From: Algiphilus sp.
GTDB lineage: Bacteria; Pseudomonadota; Gammaproteobacteria; Nevskiales; Nevskiaceae
Assembly: GCF_023145115.1 (NCBI RefSeq)
Contig: NZ_JAGLEJ010000037.1
Coordinates: forward strand, 124,001-188,000
Reading direction: 5' to 3'
Length of the DNA: 64,000 bases
The notes below the pieces were generated by a model, which saw nothing but the letters and a program-made list of their open reading frames with translations, was not told the DNA's origin and did no database searches. The position numbers and the translations under genes were made by a program. This document shows, one piece after another, positions 17,826 through 26,843 of the stretch; position 1 is the first letter of the stretch; the number at the start of each line of letters is the position of its first letter.

Positions 17826-20081
17826 ATGCCAGACGACAAGAAAGCCCTCGGCGGCACCGAGGCCGTCGATGCCTTCCTCAAGGGCGCCAGCCTCTTCCTC
17901 AAGCCCGACCCGGAGATCATGGAGTACCACGGTCTCGAGCCGCGCACGGACTTCGAGGACCAGTGCATGGCGAAGGAGAACGACCCGCACCGCCTGGAGA
18001 TCGTGCGCGAGCGCCTGCAGGCCGGCATCAACGAGAGCTTCGACATGCTCGAGGGCATGGGCGCGGCGCCCGGCGCCAAGTGGGGCGACTGCTGCTCTGC
18101 CGCCTACACCGCCAGCGGTGACCTCAGCGTGGCCAGCTCCGGCGGCGTGGTGATCTTCTGCAACCTGGTGCAGTACCCCATCAAGTTCTGCAACAAGTAC
18201 TGGGCCGACGAGCCCACGGTGGGCATCAACGAGGGCGATGCCTTCCTGGTCAACGACTGCCGCTACGGGCAGGCGCACAGCACCGACCAGTCGCTGTTCA
18301 TGCCGGTGTTCCACGACGGTCGCATCATCGCCTGGGCCGGCGCCACCGTGCACGAGGGCGAGAACGGTGCCATCGAGCCCGGCGGCATGCCGGGTACCGC
18401 CGAGCAGGTCTGGGACGAGGGCCTGCGCATGCCACCCTTCAAGGTGGTCGAGAACTACCGCCTGCGGCGCGACATCGTGACCTTCCTGCAGAACTCGGTG
18501 CGCGAGCCCAAGCTGCAGTACTCCGACATGAAGGTGAAGCTCTACGTGTGCTGCCGCGTCGCGCAGCGCATCAAGGAGGCGGTGGCCGAGTACGGCGTCG
18601 AGGCGGTGGTGGCGTGCCTGCGCAACAACCTCGAGGCCACCGACAAGGAAGTGCGCCGCCGCCTGCGCGAGTGGCCGGACGGCACCGCGCGCCATGCCTG
18701 GTTCACCGACCACACGCTGCGCGAGCATGCCCAGATCAAGATCAATCTGGAGCTCACCAAGAAGGGCGACGAGCTGACCTTCGACTTCCGCGGCTCGTCA
18801 CCGGAGTTCACCAACCGCGCCATCAACAGCCTCGACATCACCAACAAGGGGATGCTCTCGCAGCTGTTCCTGACCTTCATCTGGCCGGACATCCCGCGCA
18901 ACCAGGGCGTGCTGGCGCCGGTGAACTTCATCTTCGACCCGGGCTCGGTGCTCAAGCCCACCGAGCTCACACCCAGCTCGCAGACCATGATGACGCTGTT
19001 CACGGCGTGGAGCTGCGGGCAGGTGTGCGCAATGAAGCTGCTCTACAGCAACCCGCACAAGTACACCCGCGTGGTGGCGCCCTGGTTCAACATGATCAAC
19101 ACCTTCATGTTCGGCGGCCTCACCCAGCACGGCGAGATGGTCGGCAACGTCTGCGCCGACATCAACGGCATGGGCGGCGGCGCCCTCGCCGACCGCGACG
19201 GCCAGCACTCCATCGCGCCGATCTTCGCGACCATGGCCGACCTCGCCGAACAGGAGTTCATGGAGGAGGAGATGCCCTTCGTGCAGCTCGTCTCCAAGAA
19301 GCTCATGCGTGACAACCAGGGCTTCGGCCGGCATCGCGGCGGCATGGGCTACCAGATGATCCTGGCGATGACCGACAGTCCGATGTGGGGATTCATGCTC
19401 ACCGCCATCGGTTCCAAGTTTCCCAACGTGCCGGGCCTGTTCGGCGGTTACGGCTGTCCGACCTACCCGCTGGCGCGCATCTCGGGCGTCGACGTCTTCG
19501 AGACCTTCAAGAGCGATCCGGGCGCCTTCCGCTACAGCATCGAAGAGCTCATGAACGAGCGCCCCTTCCCCGATGCCCGCTACAGCACGCACCCCATGGC
19601 GCTGCCCTTCGCGCCCGCCGAGCGCGGCGAGCTCTACATGATCGCGCAGGGCAGCGGCGGCGGCTTCGGCGATCCGCTGGAGCGCGACCCGGCCGACGTG
19701 CTGAGCGATCTCGACGACGACCTCATCTCCGATGACGTCGCCTGGCGCGTCTACCGCGTGGTGGTCGACGCCGAGACGCGCGCAATCGACGACAAGGCCA
19801 CTGCCGAGGCCCGCGACGCCGAGCGTGCCGCGCGCATCGAGCGCGGTCGTCCCTATGCCGAGTTCGAGAAGGCCTGGACGCGCCCGGGGCCCAGTGGCGA
19901 GGTGCCCTACTACGGCAGCTGGGACGACAGGACGCGCGTCTATGCGGGTGATCCGTCGCAGACGCATCCGGCGGGCGCGGTCAATCCGCCGCTGATCATG
20001 CCGCACCCGATGCAGGTCGAGATCGAGCGCCTCAGGGCCGAGCTCGCCGACTGCCGGGCGGCGCAGGGCAACGCGCGGTGA
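17826..20081 (+). CDS. Hydantoinase/oxoprolinase B-family carboxylase subunit (751 aa; acetone carboxylase alpha-like)
   Basis: Hydantoinase B family, the partner of the A-type ATPase in acetone and acetophenone carboxylases; the site where carboxyl transfer is thought to occur. Typical segments are GDAFLVNDCRYGQAHSTDQ (about 138-156), WAGATVHEGENGAIEPGG and QGSGGGFGDPLERDP near the C terminus. A long stretch rich in His, Cys and aromatic residues lies between them. ATG at 17826 follows AGGAGA. Its stop overlaps the next start by four bases, implying translational coupling with the small fifth gene. Confidence 0.83.
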   Translation: MPDDKKALGGTEAVDAFLKGASLFLKPDPEIMEYHGLEPRTDFEDQCMAKENDPHRLEIVRERLQAGINESFDMLEGMGAAPGAKWGDCCSAAYTASGDLSVASSGGVVIFCNLVQYPIKFCNKYWADEPTVGINEGDAFLVNDCRYGQAHSTDQSLFMPVFHDGRIIAWAGATVHEGENGAIEPGGMPGTAEQVWDEGLRMPPFKVVENYRLRRDIVTFLQNSVREPKLQYSDMKVKLYVCCRVAQRIKEAVAEYGVEAVVACLRNNLEATDKEVRRRLREWPDGTARHAWFTDHTLREHAQIKINLELTKKGDELTFDFRGSSPEFTNRAINSLDITNKGMLSQLFLTFIWPDIPRNQGVLAPVNFIFDPGSVLKPTELTPSSQTMMTLFTAWSCGQVCAMKLLYSNPHKYTRVVAPWFNMINTFMFGGLTQHGEMVGNVCADINGMGGGALADRDGQHSIAPIFATMADLAEQEFMEEEMPFVQLVSKKLMRDNQGFGRHRGGMGYQMILAMTDSPMWGFMLTAIGSKFPNVPGLFGGYGCPTYPLARISGVDVFETFKSDPGAFRYSIEELMNERPFPDARYSTHPMALPFAPAERGELYMIAQGSGGGFGDPLERDPADVLSDLDDDLISDDVAWRVYRVVVDAETRAIDDKATAEARDAERAARIERGRPYAEFEKAWTRPGPSGEVPYYGSWDDRTRVYAGDPSQTHPAGAVNPPLIMPHPMQVEIERLRAELADCRAAQGNAR

Positions 20082-20809
20082 GCGCGCTGCCGCCGCTGTG
20101 GCTGGACGCGCACGACCTCGGCGTGCGCATTCTGCGCAACGGCGACGACCCGTGGCTGACGCCGGGCGAGTTCGGGCTCTTCCAGCGCGAGCTCGCCGGC
20201 TGGCTCGGACTCGACCTGGTCGATCTCGGACTGGGCCCGGCGCTGGAGATGGCGCGGCAGGACGCGGGCGAGGCGCCGGCCGACGGCGGTGACATCGAGG
20301 ACCTGCTCGACGGTCGTGCCCTGCAGGCGCGCATCGTCGAAGCCGTCACGGCGGTCTCCGGCGCCCTGCCGGGCCGGCCGGTGGTCCTCCGCCTGCCGGG
20401 GCCGGCGGCCCTGGCACGGGCGTGGCTCGGCGACGACGCCGACGACGACGCCATCGACGACACCGCCATGGCCCTGGCCGGACTGGCACGCGCCGTCTTC
20501 CGGCCGGGCCTCGCCAGCATCGCCGTCGAGGAGACCGACGCCGCCGGCCTTGCCGCGCTGCAGCCGCTGATCAACCTGGCGCGCCACTACGAGACGCCGC
20601 TGGTGCTGATACTCCACGGTGCCGATGCGCCGGCCGACGGTTTCGCGCAGGTCTATCGCCCGCAGCCGGCGGACGGCGACGGCGCCATCGTGCCCGCCGC
20701 GTTCTGGCAGGGCGACGGTGCCGCGCCGGCAGCGGGCAACCGATTCGGCCGCGTACCGCCGGACCTGCATCCGGACGCGGTGCTCGCCGGGATTGCGCGG
20801 CTGCGCTGA
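20078..20809 (+). CDS. Unrecognised protein, positional counterpart of Apc5 (243 aa)
   Basis: GTG start within a GTGA overlap with the preceding carboxylase gene, so it is almost certainly translated. I see no known fold: the sequence is acidic and alanine/leucine-rich with helical character (WLGLDLVDLGLGPALEMARQD) and no signal peptide or membrane segment. In the acetophenone carboxylase operon of Aromatoleum a fifth, smaller subunit lies at this position, so an accessory or assembly subunit is the best guess. Sequence similarity to Apc5 was not tested. Confidence 0.6.
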   Translation: MSALPPLWLDAHDLGVRILRNGDDPWLTPGEFGLFQRELAGWLGLDLVDLGLGPALEMARQDAGEAPADGGDIEDLLDGRALQARIVEAVTAVSGALPGRPVVLRLPGPAALARAWLGDDADDDAIDDTAMALAGLARAVFRPGLASIAVEETDAAGLAALQPLINLARHYETPLVLILHGADAPADGFAQVYRPQPADGDGAIVPAAFWQGDGAAPAAGNRFGRVPPDLHPDAVLAGIARLR

Positions 20810-20890
20810 CGCGCGGGTAGCCCCGGGGCCGCGCTATGGTGCGGTCGCGCGGACCGCCGTCGCGGCCCGCACTGTACGGGAGACAAGCCG

Positions 20891-21901
20891 ATGGTTACCG
20901 ACACCTCCGCGCCGGCCGCGCCGATCCGCGCCGCGGCCGTCCAGCTCGAGGCCGAGGTCGGCGATGTCGCCACCAATCTCGCGCGCATCGAGCGCCTGGT
21001 CGACGACGCCGCGGCCGCGGGCGCCCGCCTGATCGCGGTGCCGGAGTTCTGCACCTCGCGCCTGCCCTTCGACGTGCGTGCCCACGATGCCACCCTGCCG
21101 CCGGACAACATCGCGCTGGACTGCTTCCAGCGCCTGGCGGCGCGGCACCACTGCTGGATCGGCGGTTCGATGCTGATCGCCGAGAACGGCGCCATCGCCA
21201 ATCGCTATCACCTGGTCGAGCCCGACGGCACGGTGCACCGGCACGACAAGGATCTCCCCACCATGTGGGAGAACGCCTTCTACGGGCCGGGCCATGACGA
21301 CGGCGTCTTCGACACCGCGCTGGGCGGTGTCGGCGCGGCGGTGTGCTGGGAGCTCATTCGCACGCAGACCGTGCGCCGCATGCGCGGCCGCGTCGGGCTG
21401 GCGATGACCGGCACGCACTGGTGGACCATGCCGTCGAACTGGGGCACGGCGGTGGCGCGCGGGCTCGCCGCCATCGGGCAGTACAACCGCTATCTCTCCG
21501 AGAACGCGCCCGCCGAGTTCGCCCGGCGCCTGGGGGCACCGGTGCTGCAGGCCTCGCACTGCGGCCGCTTCCGCACCGGCTTCCTGCTGATGCCCGGACT
21601 GGATCGCGCCCCGCCCTACGACACCGAGTTCGTGGGCTGCACGCAGATCGTCGACGCCGAGGGCCGCGTGCTCGCCCAGCGCCGCACCGAAGAAGGGCCG
21701 GGCTTCGTGGTCGCCGATGTCACGCCGGGCGCACGCGAGCCGGTGCAGCCGCTCGAGGACCGCTTCTGGATTCCCGAACTGCCGCTGTTCCTGCGTGCCT
21801 ACTGGCACCACCAGAACCTCTGCGCCCGGCGCTACTACCGCAGCCGTGGGCGGGCCGCCGGGCTCGCCGCCGCCGAGCGCCACGCCGCGGACCGACGCTG
21901 A
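20891..21901 (+). CDS. Carbon-nitrogen hydrolase, nitrilase superfamily (336 aa)
   Basis: Amidase/nitrilase fold with the Glu-Lys-Cys triad visible: E52 in PEFC, K120 in HDKDLP and C152 in AAVCWELIRT. Cytoplasmic, no signal peptide. ATG at 20891 follows GGGAGA. It is 81 bp downstream of the carboxylase operon on the same strand and may be co-transcribed. The substrate (amide, nitrile or carbamoyl compound) cannot be read from the sequence; hydrolysis of a nitrogen-containing upstream compound or of a carbamoyl by-product is possible. Convergent with the ligase gene at 21911. Confidence 0.82.
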   Translation: MVTDTSAPAAPIRAAAVQLEAEVGDVATNLARIERLVDDAAAAGARLIAVPEFCTSRLPFDVRAHDATLPPDNIALDCFQRLAARHHCWIGGSMLIAENGAIANRYHLVEPDGTVHRHDKDLPTMWENAFYGPGHDDGVFDTALGGVGAAVCWELIRTQTVRRMRGRVGLAMTGTHWWTMPSNWGTAVARGLAAIGQYNRYLSENAPAEFARRLGAPVLQASHCGRFRTGFLLMPGLDRAPPYDTEFVGCTQIVDAEGRVLAQRRTEEGPGFVVADVTPGAREPVQPLEDRFWIPELPLFLRAYWHHQNLCARRYYRSRGRAAGLAAAERHAADRR

Positions 21902-21910
21902 CCCGAGGCG

Positions 21911-23914
21911 TCAGGCGGTCTGCGCTTCGGGCACTTCGTAGGCGTCCTGGCGGGCGACGAAATCCTCGAACCAGGCCAGCGCATCGGGATTGGCCATGGC
22001 ATCGCGGCTGGCGACCCTCTCCGCGGGCTTGCCCATCAGGATCTTGCGCACCGGCACCTCCATCTTCTTGCCGGTCAGCGTGTAGGGCACGGCCGGGATC
22101 GCGTGGATGGCGTCCGGCACGTGACGCGGCGAGTAGCGCGAGCGCAGCGCCTGCCGGATCTCCTCGCGCAGCGCATCGTCCAGCGGGCGGTCGTCGGCGG
22201 TGACCACGAACAGCGGCATGTAGAAGCCGCCGTCGGCGAGGTTGAGGTTGACGATGATGCTGTCCTGCACGGACTCGATCGCCTCGATGACGCGATAGAC
22301 CTCGGCGGTGCCGATGCGCACGCCGTGGCGGTTGAGGGTGGAGTCCGATCGGCCGAGGATCATGCAGCCGCCGCGCTGGTTCACCTTGAAGTAGTCGCCG
22401 TGGCGCCACTTGCCGGGATAGACATCGAAGTACGAGTCGAAGTAGCGGCTGCCGTCGGCATCGCCCCAGAAGTAGAGCGGCATCGAGGGCATGGGCTGGC
22501 AGACCACCAGCTCGCCGACCTTGTCGACGAGCTCGTTGCCGTCGTCATCGAGGGCGCGCACGTCGACGCCGAGCAGGCGCGTCTGGATCTCGCCGGCGTG
22601 CACCGGCAGCAGCGGCGAGCCCCCGACGAAGCCGGTGGCGACGTCGGTGCCGCCGCTCTGCGAGGTCACCCAGATGTCGCGATGGATATGGTCGTAGCAC
22701 CACTGCATCTGCTCGGGCATGACCGGCGCGCCGCCGAGCAGGATGCTGTTCAGGCGGGACAGGTCGTAGGTCGTGCCGGGCTCGATGCCGAGCTTCATCT
22801 GCTGGCTCAGCCAGGCCGGGCTGGCACCGAACAGCGTCATGCCGGTGTCCTGTGCGAGTTTCCAGAGCGCGTCCGGCTCCGGGTGCATGGGGTGGCCGTC
22901 GTACATGATGATGGCCGCGCCCGCGATCAGGCCCGAGAACAGGATGTTCCACATCACCCAGCCGGTGGTCGTGAAGTAGAACATGCACGACTGCGGGCCG
23001 AGGTTGAGATGGAAGTGCGTGAACTTGAGCGCTTCCAGCAGGATGCCGCCGTGACCGTGCACGAAGGGCTTGGGCAGGCCGGTGGTGCCGGAGGAGTACA
23101 CCACCCAGAGCGGATCGCTGAAGGCGGTATCGGCGAAGCGGAAATCGGCCTCGGCGATATCGGGGCCTTCGAGCAGCGACGACCAGGTGCGGTGCGGCTG
23201 GGCCAGCGGCGCGGCGTCGACGCTGCAGGGCAGGTGCACCACCGTCTCCAGCGAGTCCAGCGCGCCGATCATGTCGGCCACCGGCTCGCGGCGGTCGAAG
23301 AACTTGCCGCCGAAGGTGTAGCCGTCGGTGGCGAAGAGCAGCCGGGGGCGGATCTGGCTGAAGCGGTCGATCACGCTGGCGGCGCCGAAGTCCGGCGAGC
23401 AGCTCGACCACACCGCGCCGATGGCGGTGGTGGCGAGAAAGGCGACCAGCGACTCCGGCGTGTTCGGGACGTAGGCCGCGACGCGGTCGCCGGGACCGAT
23501 GCCGAGCTCGCGCAGGGTGGTGGCCAGCCGGCGTACCTGGCGGCGCAGTTCGCCGCGCGTGATCGTGCGCAGCGGCGCGGTCTCGCCGCAGGCATGCACG
23601 GCGATGTCGCGGTCCGGGCCGGGGGCCAGCAGATGCGCGGCATAGTTCACGCGCGCACCGGCGAACCACTCGGCGCCGGGCATGCTCCGGCTGCTGAGCA
23701 CCTTCTCCACGGGGGTGGGGCTGTGGATCCCGAAGTAGTCCCAGACGGACTGCCAGAAGGCCTCGATCTCGGTGCGCGACCACTCCCAGAGGGCGTCGTA
23801 GTCGGCGAAGTCGCGGCCGCGCTCGCGGCGCAGCCAGTCCATGTAGCGCGTGAGATTGGCCGTCTCACGCAGCTCGGGGGAAGGCTCCCAGAGCCGGTCA
23901 CCTGCTTGGATCAT
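21911..23914 (-). CDS. Acetoacetate-CoA ligase-like acyl-CoA synthetase (667 aa; Bal-like)
   Basis: ANL ligase of the acetoacetyl-CoA synthetase subgroup: N-terminal LWEPSPE and YMDWLR cap region, VVYSSGTTGLPKPFVHGHGG phosphate loop, and GRSDSTLNRHGVRIGTAEVYR hinge with DSIIVNL; C-terminal LTGKKMEVPVRKIL carries the catalytic lysine. In acetophenone degradation benzoylacetate-CoA ligase, a relative of this subgroup, activates the carboxylation product; in acetone degradation the product is acetoacetate. ATG at 23914 follows CAGGAGA and is preferred to the upstream start in an arginine-rich extension. Driven by boxed promoter copy A. Confidence 0.85.
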   Translation of the reverse strand: MIQAGDRLWEPSPELRETANLTRYMDWLRRERGRDFADYDALWEWSRTEIEAFWQSVWDYFGIHSPTPVEKVLSSRSMPGAEWFAGARVNYAAHLLAPGPDRDIAVHACGETAPLRTITRGELRRQVRRLATTLRELGIGPGDRVAAYVPNTPESLVAFLATTAIGAVWSSCSPDFGAASVIDRFSQIRPRLLFATDGYTFGGKFFDRREPVADMIGALDSLETVVHLPCSVDAAPLAQPHRTWSSLLEGPDIAEADFRFADTAFSDPLWVVYSSGTTGLPKPFVHGHGGILLEALKFTHFHLNLGPQSCMFYFTTTGWVMWNILFSGLIAGAAIIMYDGHPMHPEPDALWKLAQDTGMTLFGASPAWLSQQMKLGIEPGTTYDLSRLNSILLGGAPVMPEQMQWCYDHIHRDIWVTSQSGGTDVATGFVGGSPLLPVHAGEIQTRLLGVDVRALDDDGNELVDKVGELVVCQPMPSMPLYFWGDADGSRYFDSYFDVYPGKWRHGDYFKVNQRGGCMILGRSDSTLNRHGVRIGTAEVYRVIEAIESVQDSIIVNLNLADGGFYMPLFVVTADDRPLDDALREEIRQALRSRYSPRHVPDAIHAIPAVPYTLTGKKMEVPVRKILMGKPAERVASRDAMANPDALAWFEDFVARQDAYEVPEAQTA

Positions 23915-23969
23915 GCCGCGGTCTCCTGCGCGTGTCGTGATGCGCGCCCGGGGGCGCGTGTTTCGACGA

Positions 23970-24014
23970 ACGCTAGCAGTGGCGCCGCGGCGCCGGCCCA
24001 CCCTTATTGGCGGG
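23970..24014 (-). promoter_or_regulatory. Boxed promoter, copy A
   Basis: Minus strand: CCCGCCA, spacer ATAA, GGGTGGG (rc of 23997-24003), then exactly 27 bp from the first G to CTAG, with the -10-like TAGCGT at 23970-23975. It sits between the stop of the upstream oxidoreductase gene and the acetoacetate-CoA-ligase-like gene, giving a leader of about 50 nt. Confidence 0.6.
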
Positions 24015-24029
24015 CCGGCAGCGGGGACA

Positions 24030-25043
24030 TCAGTCGCCGTAGCTCAGGCAGATCTTGCCGAAGTGCTTCTGCGATTCCTGGTGGCGGAAGGCGTCGGCGA
24101 TGTCGGCCAGCGGGAAGCGGCTGTCGATCACCGGACGGATGTCCATGGTGTCGAGGCCGCGCACCATCGCTTCCTGCTGTTCGCGGCTGCCCACCGTGAT
24201 GCCGTGCAGGCGGATCTGCTTGATCACCAGCCCACCGGTGGGCACTTCCGCCGACATGCCGGTGAGCACGCCGATGAAGGCGACGTGGCCGCCGGTGCGG
24301 CAGGCCTCGATGGACTGGCCCAGCGTCGCGCCGCCGCCCACCTCGACGACGTGATCGACCCCGCCGCGCGGACACAGTGCGGCCGCCGCCTTGCCCCATT
24401 CGGGGGTCGCGCGGTAGTTGATGCAGTGGTCCGCGCCCAGCGCGCGCAGCCGCTCGAGCTTTTCGTCCGACGACGAGGTCGCGATGACCGTGGCGCCGGC
24501 GGCCTTGGCCATCTGCAGCGCGAACACCGAGACGCCGCCGCTGCCCTGCACCAGCACGGTCTCGCCGGGCTGCAGCTGGCCCTCGACGAAGAGCGCACGC
24601 CAGGCGGTCAGTCCGGCGCACGGCAGGGTGGCCGCTTCCTCGAAGGAGTAGCGCTCGGGGATGGCGGTGAACGCGGTCTCCGGGCCGCAGACATACTCGG
24701 AGGCATAGCCTTCGGCTGTGTCGCCCGGGATGTGCGACCAGCACTTCGCGAGACTGGGCTCGCCACCCAGCCAGCGCGGGAAGAAGGTGCCCATGACGCG
24801 GTCGCCGACGGCGAACGCCGTCACCGCATCGCCCACGGCGGTGACCTCGCCGGAGACGTCCGACATCGGGATGCGGCCGTCCGGCACCGGCGTCGCGCCG
24901 GACACCACCAGATAGTCATGGAAGTTGAGCGAGCTCGCGGCAGCGCGCACGAGAATGTCGTTCGGCCCCGGGCTGGGCGTGTCGGTGTCGACCAGCTCGA
25001 GGTTGTCGAGGCCGGCCGGTGACTGGATGCGGATCGCTTTCAT
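24030..25043 (-). CDS. Zinc-independent quinone oxidoreductase-type MDR protein (337 aa)
   Basis: NADPH:quinone reductase / enoyl reductase branch of the MDR superfamily: ILVRAAASSLNFHDYLV near the N terminus, VLVQGSGGVSVFALQMAKAAGATVIATSSSDEK as the dinucleotide fold, and FPLADIADAFRHQESQKHFGKI at the end. The MDR catalytic-zinc cysteine pattern is missing. Located 51 bp after an SDR gene on the same strand, probably one operon driven by promoter copy E. It may reduce an enone or enoyl-CoA of the ketone pathway. Confidence 0.82.
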   Translation of the reverse strand: MKAIRIQSPAGLDNLELVDTDTPSPGPNDILVRAAASSLNFHDYLVVSGATPVPDGRIPMSDVSGEVTAVGDAVTAFAVGDRVMGTFFPRWLGGEPSLAKCWSHIPGDTAEGYASEYVCGPETAFTAIPERYSFEEAATLPCAGLTAWRALFVEGQLQPGETVLVQGSGGVSVFALQMAKAAGATVIATSSSDEKLERLRALGADHCINYRATPEWGKAAAALCPRGGVDHVVEVGGGATLGQSIEACRTGGHVAFIGVLTGMSAEVPTGGLVIKQIRLHGITVGSREQQEAMVRGLDTMDIRPVIDSRFPLADIADAFRHQESQKHFGKICLSYGD

Positions 25044-25094
25044 GGGAATCGGAGCGCCTTGCAGTGGGATGAGTGGGGATGCGGTGCCGGGCGG

Positions 25095-25853
25095 CTAGCC
25101 GGCGGTGCCGCCGTTGTCGACGGGCAGGGCCACGCCGTTGATGAAGCTCGCGGCATCCGAGGCCAGGAAGACGGCGGCGTCCGCCACCTCGCGCGGCTCG
25201 CCGAGCCGGCCCTGGCGGGGGATGATGACATCCGATACCGGGATGCCGTAGTCCTTCTCGTAGCGTTCGATGAAGCGATCGCCCATCTCGGTGCCGATGA
25301 CCATCGGGCACAGCGCGTTGACGCGCACGCCGGCCTCCTTGAATTCCTGCGCCAGCGCCTTGGTCATCTGCACCACCGCGCCCTTGGACGCGCAGTACAG
25401 CGACAGCAGTGGCATGCCGATGATGCCGGCCGCCGATGCCAGGTTGATGATGTTGCCCTTCGAGGCGGTCAGGTGCGGGGCGGCGTGCTTGCAGCCCAGG
25501 AACACGCCCTTGACGTTGATCGCCATGAGGTTGTCCCACTCCGCCTCGGTCAGATCGGTCACCGGCTTGATGATCTCGATGCCGGCGTTGTTGATCAGGC
25601 AGTCGATGCCGCCCATGTCCGCGGCCGCCTGCTCGACCATCGCCGCCACGTCCTGCTCGCGGGTGACGTCGGCGGTGTTGGCGTAGGCGGTGCCGCCCTT
25701 GTCCGCGATCTCCTTGACCACCTTGGCGGCGGCGTCGCCGCTGAGATCGCTGACCATGATGACGGCGCCCTGTGCGGCGAATGCCAGCGCCATTTCGCGG
25801 CCGAGTCCGGCCCCGGCACCCGTGATCAGGGTGCGCTTGCCCTTGAGCTGCAT
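25095..25853 (-). CDS. Short-chain dehydrogenase/reductase (252 aa)
   Basis: Classical SDR: TGAGAGLG (11-18), NNAG (88-91), and triad S140, Y153, K157 in YCASK. Ends with INGVALPVDNGGTAG. The in-frame start at 25931 is rejected because the region 25854-25931 holds promoter copy E and the ATG at 25853 follows GAGGAGACACC. First gene of a two-gene unit with the MDR oxidoreductase downstream and divergent from another SDR gene, with a GntR-type operator in the shared gap. Confidence 0.86.
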   Translation of the reverse strand: MQLKGKRTLITGAGAGLGREMALAFAAQGAVIMVSDLSGDAAAKVVKEIADKGGTAYANTADVTREQDVAAMVEQAAADMGGIDCLINNAGIEIIKPVTDLTEAEWDNLMAINVKGVFLGCKHAAPHLTASKGNIINLASAAGIIGMPLLSLYCASKGAVVQMTKALAQEFKEAGVRVNALCPMVIGTEMGDRFIERYEKDYGIPVSDVIIPRQGRLGEPREVADAAVFLASDAASFINGVALPVDNGGTAG

Positions 25854-25899
25854 GGTGTCTCCTCGTTGTGTTCGTCGTTCGGGCCGGAGCCCCGCACTA

Positions 25900-25944
25900 T
25901 CCATAGCGCGTCTCGTTCGCCGGAGCACCACCCCACCGGGTAGC
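25900..25944 (-). promoter_or_regulatory. Boxed promoter, copy E
   Basis: Minus strand: GCTACCC (rc of 25938-25944), spacer GGTG, GGGTGGT (rc of 25927-25933), then 27 bp to CTATGGA with the -10-like TATGGA at 25900-25905. The box core is nearly the same as copy C. It faces the SDR gene at 25853 and lies next to the GntR-type palindrome, so this gap may integrate two signals. Confidence 0.65.
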
Positions 25945-25955
25945 GTTCGGTCAAA

Positions 25956-25979
25956 TTATAGGACAATATTGCCCTATAA
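25956..25979. promoter_or_regulatory. 24-bp near-palindrome, candidate GntR/FCD operator
   Basis: Left arm TTATAGG, centre CAATATTG flanked by one mismatched base pair, right arm CCTATAA; only one symmetric pair deviates. AT-rich in otherwise GC-rich DNA. It lies between divergent SDR genes, immediately upstream of the unit that contains the GntR gene (26844), which suggests autoregulation. TATAAA at 25975-25980 could serve as -10 for the plus-strand unit, placing the operator over the promoter. Confidence 0.65.
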
Positions 25980-26036
25980 AAGTGGAAGCACATTCACGGC
26001 CGCGCGGTGCGGCGGTCCGGACGAGGAGACGATGGC

Positions 26037-26819
26037 ATGACGCGACTGGCAGACAAGGTGGCAGTGATCACGGGCGCGAGCTCGGGCATCGGGCGGGCCT
26101 GCATGGTGCGGTTCGCGCGCGAGGGGGCCCGGGTGGTGGGCTGCTCGCGCACCCAGTCCCGGCTCGACGAGGCGCTCGCCGAGGTCACGGCGGCCGGTGG
26201 CACCGGCATGGCAGTGGCCGCCGACGTCGGTACCGAGGACGGGGCGGCGCGGCTGATCGAGGCCGCCATCGCCGCCTACGGCCGCATCGACATCCTGGTG
26301 AATGCCGCCGGCGTGGGCTATTCGCTGAGCGCCACCAATCCCGGCGCCATGGGCGATATCGTCGAGGCGAGGCCCGAGCAGTGGCGCGAGGTCATGGGCA
26401 TCGACCTCGATTCCTGTTATCTGACGTCGCGGCTGGCGGTTCCGCACATGCGGACCCAGGGTGGTGGTGCCATCGTCCACGTGTCGTCGATCCTGGGGCT
26501 CACCGGCCACCCCGATGCGCACGCCTATACCTCGGCCAAGGGGGCACTCATCAATCTCACGCGCTCGATGTGCGCGGCCTATACCAAGGACGGCATCCGG
26601 ACCAACTGCGTCGCGCCGGGCTTCATCGACACCCCCATGATCGCCAGTCACATCTCGGCCTTCGAGGACGAGGCGGTGGCGGACCGGCTGTGTCCGATGC
26701 ACCGTGCCGGCACCCCGGAGGAGGTCGCCAACGGCTGCCTGTTCCTGGTGTCCGACGAGGCCAGCTACTGCAACGGCACAACGCTGGTGCTCGACGGCGG
26801 CAGCATGGCGCGGCTGTGA
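26037..26819 (+). CDS. Short-chain dehydrogenase/reductase (260 aa)
   Basis: Classical SDR with TGASSGIG (12-19), VNAAG (88-92), S150/S151, Y164 and K168 in YTSAK. R38 after the second strand (CSRTQSR) suggests NADP preference, unlike the SDR at 25853 with DLS at that place. The ATG at 26037 is 8 nt after GAGGAG; the upstream in-frame start at 26007 is less likely. Followed after 24 bp by the GntR regulator gene, so the two are probably one unit controlled by the palindrome at 25956. Confidence 0.87.
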   Translation: MTRLADKVAVITGASSGIGRACMVRFAREGARVVGCSRTQSRLDEALAEVTAAGGTGMAVAADVGTEDGAARLIEAAIAAYGRIDILVNAAGVGYSLSATNPGAMGDIVEARPEQWREVMGIDLDSCYLTSRLAVPHMRTQGGGAIVHVSSILGLTGHPDAHAYTSAKGALINLTRSMCAAYTKDGIRTNCVAPGFIDTPMIASHISAFEDEAVADRLCPMHRAGTPEEVANGCLFLVSDEASYCNGTTLVLDGGSMARL

Positions 26820-26843
26820 GCCGAATCGGGCGACAATCCGCGC

